From: an uncultured Lachnospiraceae bacterium
Lineage (GTDB): Bacteria; Bacillota; Clostridia; Lachnospirales; Lachnospiraceae
Length of the DNA: 12,578 nt
Direction of reading: 5' to 3'
Assembly (NCBI GenBank): GCA_945643825.1
Contig: CALZEZ010000020.1
Location: 1-12,578 of the forward strand
Positions 7,394 through 12,578 of the stretch are shown here, in pieces (the first letter of the stretch is position 1; every line of letters begins with the position of its first letter). The notes below the pieces were generated by a model, which was not told the DNA's origin, searched no databases, and saw nothing but the letters and a program-made list of their open reading frames with translations. Both the position numbers and the translations under genes were made by a program.

Positions 7394-7422
7394 ATTATAC
7401 CAAAGGGCGAGACTAATGAAAA
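7394..7422 (-). promoter_or_regulatory. Candidate extended -10 promoter for the HD-decarboxylase-pyk-holB operon
   Basis: On the minus strand there is a perfect TATAAT (7394-7399) preceded by TGG, giving the extended -10 TGGTATAAT (7394-7402). TTTTCA (7417-7422, 4 of 6 matches to TTGACA) lies 17 bp upstream, inside the end of the permease gene. The -10 lies in a short dyad, GGTAT-T-ATACC (7391-7401), which could be an operator. The predicted transcription start falls on or next to position 7387, the A of the HD gene's ATG. Confidence 0.6.
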
Positions 7423-9503
7423 GAAGAAAGTAGGCTCACTTTTCTCACCGAAGCGCGATAGCACACATAGGTAATCGCACCGATCACAGCCTCGATTCCA
7501 ACACAGATCAAAAGTCCAAGTAGCTCGCTCTTAGAAAACCTTCCCCCGTCATTTCCATACAGAATCAGTACAAACAGTAAAAGAACGACGACAAGGCCGA
7601 TGCAGGTCGGGGTTTTGTACACAATAGAAAGCTGTTTTCGCAGCTCTCTCTGCCGAAAAGCCGTAGATGCCCCCAGCTTCTCAAGCGCCTCGAACACGTA
7701 ACGGTTATGCATGCCGATCGTCACACAGCGCGTATAGGCAATCAGCCAGGCGGAAACCAGTGCCACAATGACCACATAGATAAAAAGCATGAAATACACT
7801 GCATAGTTTCGAAGTGTGCCCTGCAGGCTCATAATTTTAAAGAACGGCATATAAATCCATTCCCTCTGAAATTCAGGACTATCCGGACTGAGCTCTGAAA
7901 AGCTTTGAAATTCCGGCGCAGCTGCCCAGTATTCCTGTCCTGCCTCGCAGGCGACTATCGCACTTACCCTGTCATAGCCGCAAAACACCATGTCCTGTGG
8001 CTCAAAGCACCGGCAGAACTCTTCATAAACCTTTGTCGCCAGCTGGTAGGAATCGTTGGCAATTTTTCTGTAGCAGAGGGTTTCCTTCCACTCCTGTGAC
8101 AGGGTGCTGTCAATCCGTTCAAATAGGGCGTCGGAGATCAGATAGAGTCTGCTATTTTCCAGCACAAGATCCTCGTGGTGCAGGCATCCGGCAAACTTTA
8201 CCGGATATTCTTCTCTTGTCTCCATATTGGAAAACAGCGTCATATCCGGATCAAATCGAGCAATTTCCTCCTCATCTGTTATCGCGTAATACTCGTCCGG
8301 CTTAATCTGCAGCTTTGTTTCCGTAAATTCCTCAAAATCGGACTCCTTGATCAGATGTACCGTCGCCATTCTCGGATGGTATTCATAGTGAAATTTTCTG
8401 CCTTCCTCAATCTCCTGCATGCCGTCTTTTGCGGCCAGCAGAACCGGAAAATCTTTTTCCTCCTGTATCTGCGCACCATACTTTTTTACAAGCTCTTCCA
8501 GCTGTCCTTCTTCAAAGACATCCCTTGTCTGCGGATAGGAATATTGGTAGTTCCATTCCTTTGCCTGCACGCTTGTTCCGAAGGCAGTCATTGTGATTGG
8601 TACGTAAAACGCGGCAAAGCATCCGCCGCCGATGAGCAGTGTAATCACCAGCATGCAGTTTACCGTCTGGCGGCCCTGAAACTTCATGATACTCTTCGAA
8701 ATCATGTCAGCATAATGCTTCTTTTCGACTTTTTCGCCACCGACCACCGCATATAGGATTGTCAGATAGACACCGGCAAGAGGGATCAGGTAGAGCAGAT
8801 TCAGCCATGCCGGGGGATATTCGCTAAATACATCCATGTAAACGCCGGGTGCAAGGTAGCTTATTACGCCTCCTGCCAGGATAAGGATCACGCCATACAG
8901 TCCGGTATGCTTCGGAAGCTTCCTCACCATCTCATTTTTGTGCTCAGCCTTGATGACATCGAGCAAATCCATCCGGAAGATAATTCTTCTTAGAATCAGC
9001 ATCGTGGATAACAGCACAATGCCTGCTATGCCTACCGAGATGAGCAGGGAGGGAAGCTCCACGCGAAGCTTCATCTCGGGGCTGTCTATAAAGAGGCTTA
9101 GGGCGCCCCATATTCCTTTGTTGAGCGGGAACGCAAGGAGCAGGCCCACAAGCAGGCAAAGCAGACTCATGCGCAGATTCTCCTTTACAACAGTTCTATA
9201 CAATTTGCTGCGGTTGCCTCCAAGCGCCAGTATGATTCCCAGTTCCTTTTGTTTCTTCTTATAAAACAAAGCGGAGGCATACATGGAAAAGGCAAGGCAG
9301 CCGATGCATACCACTGCAAAAATGCCAAAGGCCTGTTTTCTGCTGTCACCGCCTACCGGAAGCACCTCCATAACCGTGGGGGAGAAAAGCAGCAGCGCAT
9401 ACGCCGACACAACGGCAACCGAGAAAATCGTGCAGATCATATAGAGGATGTATTCTGCAATATTTTTCCGGCGAAGCATATAAAAAATCTGATTTATGTT
9501 CAT
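7413..9503 (-). CDS. FtsX-family ABC transporter permease, BceB-like
   Basis: This is a 696-residue membrane protein with about ten predicted transmembrane segments, near 18-40, 58-80, 112-130, 152-172, 202-220, 234-254, 283-303, 566-592, 635-652 and 662-682. A hydrophilic, probably extracellular domain of about 250 residues lies between segments 7 and 8. This is the topology of BceB-type permeases, which in Firmicutes handle or remove cell-wall-active antimicrobial peptides. The FtsX coupling segments are visible as KELGIILALGGNRSKLYR (87-104) and FEALEKLGAS (about 607-616). ATG 9501-9503 follows an AAGGAG site and lies 16 bp after the ATPase stop, so the two are one operon. The outside domain is the likely ligand-specific part; its ligand cannot be inferred here. 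No separate terminator is seen before the next promoter. Confidence 0.9.
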   Translation of the reverse strand: MNINQIFYMLRRKNIAEYILYMICTIFSVAVVSAYALLLFSPTVMEVLPVGGDSRKQAFGIFAVVCIGCLAFSMYASALFYKKKQKELGIILALGGNRSKLYRTVVKENLRMSLLCLLVGLLLAFPLNKGIWGALSLFIDSPEMKLRVELPSLLISVGIAGIVLLSTMLILRRIIFRMDLLDVIKAEHKNEMVRKLPKHTGLYGVILILAGGVISYLAPGVYMDVFSEYPPAWLNLLYLIPLAGVYLTILYAVVGGEKVEKKHYADMISKSIMKFQGRQTVNCMLVITLLIGGGCFAAFYVPITMTAFGTSVQAKEWNYQYSYPQTRDVFEEGQLEELVKKYGAQIQEEKDFPVLLAAKDGMQEIEEGRKFHYEYHPRMATVHLIKESDFEEFTETKLQIKPDEYYAITDEEEIARFDPDMTLFSNMETREEYPVKFAGCLHHEDLVLENSRLYLISDALFERIDSTLSQEWKETLCYRKIANDSYQLATKVYEEFCRCFEPQDMVFCGYDRVSAIVACEAGQEYWAAAPEFQSFSELSPDSPEFQREWIYMPFFKIMSLQGTLRNYAVYFMLFIYVVIVALVSAWLIAYTRCVTIGMHNRYVFEALEKLGASTAFRQRELRKQLSIVYKTPTCIGLVVVLLLFVLILYGNDGGRFSKSELLGLLICVGIEAVIGAITYVCYRASVRKVSLLSSFH

Positions 9504-9519
9504 CTAATCATCTCCTTTT

Positions 9520-10263
9520 TTATCGATTCATACTTCCGATGCCCGCAAGGAGCTCATCCTGGAATGTGGTTCGGTCTCCCGGATTCTCCATCTCGCGAAA
9601 CACCATTCCATCCTGCAGCAGAATGGCGCGGTCACTAAAGGAAGCTGCAAAGCTGTCATGTGTGACCATGAAAATCGTGGTGTGTAGTTTCTCTTTTGCC
9701 ATAACAAACGCGTCAATGACGCTTCTGCCGGATTTGGAATCGAGATTGCCGGTCGGCTCATCTGCCAGCAGAATAAGCGGGTCATTCATGAGTGCCCTTG
9801 CCACCGCCACGCGCTGCTTCTCGCCTCCCGAGATCTCCGCAGGATATTTGTCCATGATATGAGAGATCCCAAAGGTCTCACAGAGCTTCTTGGCCTTCTG
9901 TTCTGCTGCCTCTATCAGTTCTTTCTCCTCGCTGATCACCGCGGGCAGGACAATATTGTTTTTCACGGTCAGTCCGTCTAAGAGCATAAAGTCCTGAAAG
10001 ACGAAGCCCATCTGTCTATTTCGCATCGCCGCCAGCTGCTCCTGTCCCAGGGTATCGATCTTGTGTCCGTCCAGTGTTATCGTTCCGGCCTCATATCCGA
10101 TATAGCAGGAAATGCAATTCAAAAGGGTGCTTTTGCCTGAGCCCGATGGTCCCATGACCGCCACAAACTCGCCTTTTTTCACCTCAAGGGAGATGCCCTT
10201 TAGCACCTCGTAGCTCTTTTTCCCAACGAGGTAGCTTTTCCTCAGTTCTTCGACTTTTAACAT
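9520..10263 (-). CDS. ABC transporter ATP-binding protein, BceA/MacB/LolD-like
   Basis: This 247-residue ATPase of the FtsX-permease class powers the permease encoded just downstream. Motifs in order are Walker A GPSGSGKST (38-46), Q-loop Q90 in FVFQDFMLL, signature SGGEKQR (145-151), Walker B LILLADEP (163-170) with catalytic E169, D-loop TGNLDSK (171-177) and switch H202 in MVTHDS. I chose ATG 10261-10263 (MLKVEELRKSY) because it has GAGAGG at 10271-10276 and matches the family's N-terminus. The frame stays open upstream to 10314, but that extension lies in the hairpin cluster and is probably not translated as part of this protein. Its leader contains the hairpin element and a duplicate of its own ribosome-binding site. 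Confidence 0.93.
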   Translation of the reverse strand: MLKVEELRKSYLVGKKSYEVLKGISLEVKKGEFVAVMGPSGSGKSTLLNCISCYIGYEAGTITLDGHKIDTLGQEQLAAMRNRQMGFVFQDFMLLDGLTVKNNIVLPAVISEEKELIEAAEQKAKKLCETFGISHIMDKYPAEISGGEKQRVAVARALMNDPLILLADEPTGNLDSKSGRSVIDAFVMAKEKLHTTIFMVTHDSFAASFSDRAILLQDGMVFREMENPGDRTTFQDELLAGIGSMNR

Positions 10264-10269
10264 TTTTAT

Positions 10270-10280
10270 TCCTCTCTTTC
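10270..10280. repeat. Left copy of 11-bp direct repeat TCCTCTCTTTC
   Basis: Identical to 10411-10421. On the minus strand it reads GAAAGAGAGGA and contains the Shine-Dalgarno of the ABC ATPase gene. The two copies bracket the hairpin cluster exactly, as a target-site duplication would. Confidence 0.6.
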
Positions 10281-10410
10281 TGCAGACGCTTGCGTCGAAA
10301 GAATCGCGAGCCAAATGTCAGATTTGGCTCTGCGATAGGGGCTACTTTGTGACGCCTGCGGCACAAAGTGCCATGCGGAAAATGAGCTTTCGAGGTCATT
10401 TTTCGCATTA
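10281..10410. repeat. Cluster of hairpins, candidate non-autonomous palindromic element (REP/MITE-like)
   Basis: This is a 130-bp segment made largely of inverted repeats. (a) GACG-CTTG-CGTC, 10285-10296. (b) A 14-bp stem with one bulge: 10303-10316 pairs with 10322-10336, loop GTCAG, core GAGCCAAAT/ATTTGGCTC. (c) An 8-bp stem, ACTTTGTG 10344-10351 with CACAAAGT 10362-10369. (d) A 13-bp stem, 10373-10385 with 10396-10408, with one G-T wobble and an internal TTCG-type loop. None has the T-run of an intrinsic terminator. The segment is flanked by 11-bp direct repeats. No transposase and no clear terminal inverted repeats are present, so if it is mobile it depends on an enzyme from elsewhere. 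It may instead act as a structured leader of the ABC transcript. Confidence 0.6.
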
Positions 10411-10421
10411 TCCTCTCTTTC
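10411..10421. repeat. Right copy of 11-bp direct repeat TCCTCTCTTTC
   Basis: Identical to 10270-10280. On the minus strand it supplies a second GAGAGG ribosome-binding sequence, here three nt before an ATG (10406-10408) that opens a 74-codon reading frame through the hairpin element. Confidence 0.6.
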
Positions 10422-10474
10422 GATTACTATTGTGCGCTTACCTTATCACAATCTACGGGCACAAAAATCTGCCT

Positions 10475-10511
10475 TGTCATTTTCGGTCAGGGTTTCTGTC
10501 ACTTTTGACAG
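10475..10511. promoter_or_regulatory. Candidate operator: TGTCA repeats with 22-bp period plus dyad
   Basis: TGTCATTTTCGGTCAGGG starts at 10475 and TGTCACTTTTGACAGGG at 10497, an imperfect direct repeat offset by 22 bp, about two helical turns. The second copy also forms the perfect dyad CTGTCA-CTTT-TGACAG (10496-10511) and overlaps TTGACA at 10505-10510. LytTR regulators commonly bind paired short direct repeats about 21-22 bp apart, so the spacing fits the adjacent regulator, although the bases are not a good match to the published AgrA/ComE-type consensus. Confidence 0.35.
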
Positions 10512-10535
10512 GGCGGTCGCTTTTCTTTTTATTCT
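10505..10535 (+). promoter_or_regulatory. Weak candidate promoter for the response regulator operon
   Basis: A perfect -35 TTGACA (10505-10510) is followed by TATTCT (10530-10535), a 4-of-6 -10 with a long 19-bp spacer. An alternative -10, TAAAAT (10544-10549), has only a poor -35 (TTTTCT, 10521-10526). The suboptimal spacing would suit a promoter that needs an activator. Confidence 0.3.
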
Positions 10536-10577
10536 TATTTTAGTAAAATAGGAGTAGTTATTTGGAGGGAAACGGCT

Positions 10578-11291
10578 ATGCTTCGGATTGGAATCTGCGA
10601 TGATGAAAGCGATGTGCGGGATTCTCTGCGCTTTCAGTTAGAGAACCTATTGGATGAGAAAACCGAGGAAATTGTATATGAATTCTCTGACGGAATTGTG
10701 GCCTCGAGCTGGATTAAAAAGCATCCCGGAGAGATCGATCTTCTGTTTCTCGATATCGAGATGCAGCGGCAAAACGGTATGGAAACCGCAAAGCTCATCC
10801 GTCAATATGATAAAAATATTGCCTTTGCTTTTGTTACGGGATACACGGAGTATGTCTATGAGGGCTACGAGGTGGAGGCGGTCGGGTACTTTCTGAAGCC
10901 TGTTGCGACGGATCAGCTGCGGGCTTTGCTTGCGCGCATGCGAAAAAAGCTGAAGGAACAGGACTCAGAGGATTTCTATTGTTTTAAGAATTCGGACGGG
11001 ACGTATCGCCTGCCAAAGAGGGATATCCTTTATTTCGAGAGCGACAGGCGGCAGGTGCACATAAAAAGTGTCTCGCAGGATTATGTGATCTATGCAAAGC
11101 TTGACGAGGTCGAACGCGAGCTTGCGGATGAGGCTTTTATCCGGATTCACAATCGTTATCTTGTAAACAGCAGGCAGGTTTCCTATGTCGGATCCGATTC
11201 GATACAGATTCACTCTGTGGAGCTGCCTTTTAGCCGCTCTCACAAAAGGGATGCCACCCGGGCACTTGCCAGACAAATGGTGAAGGAGTAA
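10578..11291 (+). CDS. LytTR-family response regulator
   Basis: This 237-residue cytoplasmic two-component response regulator has a receiver domain (1-125) with the acidic pair D8-D9, phospho-acceptor D59 in LLFLDIEM, T87 in FVTGYTEY and K107 in YFLKPV. The LytTR DNA-binding domain spans about 132-235 and contains RDILYFESDRRQVHI, FIRIHNRYLVNSRQV and LPFSRSHK. AgrA, ComE, VirR and LytR belong to this class. ATG 10578-10580 has GGAGGG at 10564-10569. The sensor kinase gene starts 4 bp after its stop, with its ribosome site inside this gene's end. The regulator is divergent from the ABC operon, which is its most likely target along with its own promoter; this is inferred from position. Confidence 0.94.
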   Translation: MLRIGICDDESDVRDSLRFQLENLLDEKTEEIVYEFSDGIVASSWIKKHPGEIDLLFLDIEMQRQNGMETAKLIRQYDKNIAFAFVTGYTEYVYEGYEVEAVGYFLKPVATDQLRALLARMRKKLKEQDSEDFYCFKNSDGTYRLPKRDILYFESDRRQVHIKSVSQDYVIYAKLDEVERELADEAFIRIHNRYLVNSRQVSYVGSDSIQIHSVELPFSRSHKRDATRALARQMVKE

Positions 11292-11295
11292 CCGC

Positions 11296-12576
11296 ATGAG
11301 CTTTTTATTCTTTAATTTTGCGCCCCTGATCAGTTCCTTTTTTACCTATCGGATTCTTCGTTGCTTTCTGGTCTGTTCCGAGAAAAGAAGCAGGCGGTTT
11401 GCTCTTCTTGTCGCCTGCTTTCTACTGGATGGCATGATTATCTATATCGGAGACTGGGCCAATATGCCGCCCACGTTTGTGTTCTTTCTGGCGGCGATTT
11501 TCCGGTGCTGCGAGGGCTCTGCAAGGAAAAAGCTCACACTCGGCATCACATTGTCCTGCGCTCCTTTTGCGCTAAATTGTCTGATCGACTCCTTCCTGGA
11601 TTATCCGGTTATGAATGGCGGGGGCTTCCTGTATCAAATATGCAAAATCGTATTTTGGTTTCTTTTATGGTATGCCGTGCGCAGGCTGCAGTTTCCCAAT
11701 GATTTTGATCTTCCCGTCAAATATTGGAATGTCCTGCTTCTCATTACATGCATTCCATTTCTGATTCTGTTAACCCTTATTCTGGTGCCTGACAGCTCAG
11801 GAACAATTACTGTTTCTATGCAGAGAACCATTATCTGCATCCTCATTCTGGTCATCCTCTCGATCGTCGGCATGCTCTATGCCATTTATGCCCTATATAA
11901 AGCGGCTATGACAGAGGAAAGTAAGCTTCTCCTGGAAGCAAATGACCAGTATTATAAGCATCTGGATTCCCAGATGCAGCAGATCCGGAAGCTTCGTCAT
12001 GATATGACCAATCATCTGCAGGTATTGTCAAATCTGCCTGAGGCTGAGAGGACCGCATACATCACACAGTTATTAGCGGACAAGGCCATCAGCACCCCCC
12101 TGGTGTATTGCAGGGACAGCGTGCTTAATGCCATTCTCAGTGCAAAGGCGGATAATATGGAGCAATCGAAGATCACTCTGGACTATGAAATCTCTCTCCA
12201 GGAGGATATCCCGCTGTCTGCAACTGACAAGTGCGCACTTTTTGGCAATCTGATGGATAACGCGATTGAGGGCTGCTCCAAGGTGACCGGTGATCGAAAA
12301 ATCAGTTTGAAGGTGACCTGTTCGAAGGGGTTGTTTATCACGAAAATATGCAATTGCTCTGCCTCGACCGCCTTTCCTTCCCTGCACACCACAAAGAAGG
12401 ATTCCATCAATCATGGCTTTGGATTAAAGTCCGTGAAGGATGTTGTGGAGCGACATCATGGCAGCATGGAAATCACAAGAGAGCATGGCCTGTTCGAGGT
12501 GTTTATTGTCCTGAAATTGCCAGGGAGCTCCCACAATGAGGCTGGGAATGTGCGGAAAGGTCATAGGGATTTTTGA
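11296..12576 (+). CDS. GHKL-type (AgrC-like, HPK10 class) sensor histidine kinase
   Basis: This 426-residue membrane kinase probably autophosphorylates and passes phosphate to the regulator encoded just upstream. The N-terminal 200 residues are strongly hydrophobic, with about six to seven membrane segments (near 5-25, 35-51, 58-71, 81-100, 112-129, 144-164, 177-201), like AgrC-type peptide receptors. A linker/coiled coil follows, then the phospho-acceptor H235 in LRHDMTNHLQVL and the GHKL ATPase with N-box NLMDNAIEGC (318-327) and G-box GFGLKSVKDVVERHHG (374-389). ATG 11296-11298 has AAGGAG about seven nt upstream inside the regulator gene. The stop (TGA 12574-12576) lies 2 bp from the window end, so the gene is complete. 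The 16-residue tail after the last strand (SSHNEAGNVRKGHRDF) is hydrophilic. No AgrB/AgrD-like pheromone genes are in the window. Confidence 0.92.
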   Translation: MSFLFFNFAPLISSFFTYRILRCFLVCSEKRSRRFALLVACFLLDGMIIYIGDWANMPPTFVFFLAAIFRCCEGSARKKLTLGITLSCAPFALNCLIDSFLDYPVMNGGGFLYQICKIVFWFLLWYAVRRLQFPNDFDLPVKYWNVLLLITCIPFLILLTLILVPDSSGTITVSMQRTIICILILVILSIVGMLYAIYALYKAAMTEESKLLLEANDQYYKHLDSQMQQIRKLRHDMTNHLQVLSNLPEAERTAYITQLLADKAISTPLVYCRDSVLNAILSAKADNMEQSKITLDYEISLQEDIPLSATDKCALFGNLMDNAIEGCSKVTGDRKISLKVTCSKGLFITKICNCSASTAFPSLHTTKKDSINHGFGLKSVKDVVERHHGSMEITREHGLFEVFIVLKLPGSSHNEAGNVRKGHRDF

Positions 12577-12578
12577 TT

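Larger units (their letters stand above)
10264..10577. other. 314-bp divergent intergenic region with palindromic element and possible operator
   Basis: The region separates the minus-strand ABC operon from the plus-strand two-component operon. From left to right it holds the ATPase ribosome site, a hairpin cluster with flanking direct repeats (10270-10421), about 50 bp without clear signals, then a repeat/dyad and a TTGACA upstream of the response regulator. No convincing protein-coding gene is seen in it apart from a short minus-strand reading frame opened by the hairpin element. Confidence 0.7.

Noticed and set aside
9520..10314. Longer ATPase with 17 extra N-terminal residues starting at 10314
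   Set aside because: The extension lies inside the hairpin element and does not look like an ABC ATPase N-terminus, whereas ATG 10261-10263 has a good ribosome site and the normal family start.
10303..10408. Intrinsic transcription terminators
   Set aside because: The stems are strong but none is followed by a T-run on either strand, and the genes on both sides are divergent, so termination is not needed here.
10349..10543. Plus-strand 64-codon frame in the intergenic region that might encode a peptide pheromone or bacteriocin
   Set aside because: It starts inside the hairpin element with a GTG, has no ribosome site and no double-glycine or signal-peptide pattern. It is most likely a chance frame across the element.

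Overview
The window looks like chromosomal DNA from a low-to-mid GC Firmicute of class Clostridia, most likely a Lachnospiraceae-type gut anaerobe. The basis is the gene families, the strong GGAGG-type Shine-Dalgarno sites, the frequent GTG/TTG starts, and a housekeeping block matching the Bacillus subtilis yaaO-tmk-yaaQ-yaaR-holB-yaaT-yabA-yabB neighbourhood. The genus cannot be fixed from the sequence alone.

Positions 1-7387 (all minus strand) form one tightly packed, probably co-transcribed run of eight genes. In order of transcription (right to left) these are: an HD-domain protein, an Orn/Lys/Arg-decarboxylase-family PLP enzyme, pyruvate kinase, a guanylate-kinase-family P-loop kinase, YaaR (DUF327), the DNA polymerase III delta' subunit (HolB), a PSP1/RicT protein with a long charged tail, and a TrmN-type tRNA methyltransferase cut by the left edge. 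Spacings are 4-bp overlaps to about 20 bp. Compared with B. subtilis, a guanylate-kinase-like gene sits where tmk would be, pyruvate kinase is added, and yaaQ/darA and yabA are absent. An extended -10 promoter ends right at the ATG of the HD gene, so that transcript may be leaderless.

Positions 7413-10263 (minus strand) hold a two-gene ABC exporter: a BceA-like ATPase followed by a BceB-like FtsX permease with ten predicted membrane segments and a large outside domain. Divergent from it, 10578-12576 (plus strand) holds a LytTR response regulator and a GHKL (AgrC-type) sensor histidine kinase. The four genes probably form one peptide-sensing and peptide-export or resistance module, but with a LytTR/GHKL pair instead of the OmpR/intramembrane kinase pair usual for Bce systems.

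The 314-bp divergent intergenic region (10264-10577) is the most unusual part. It carries a dense cluster of hairpins (10285-10408) bracketed by an exact 11-bp direct repeat (TCCTCTCTTTC). That looks like a small palindromic mobile element which duplicated the ATPase ribosome-binding site on insertion. Next to it, close to the response-regulator gene, are a dyad and a 22-bp-period repeat that could be the regulator's operator.
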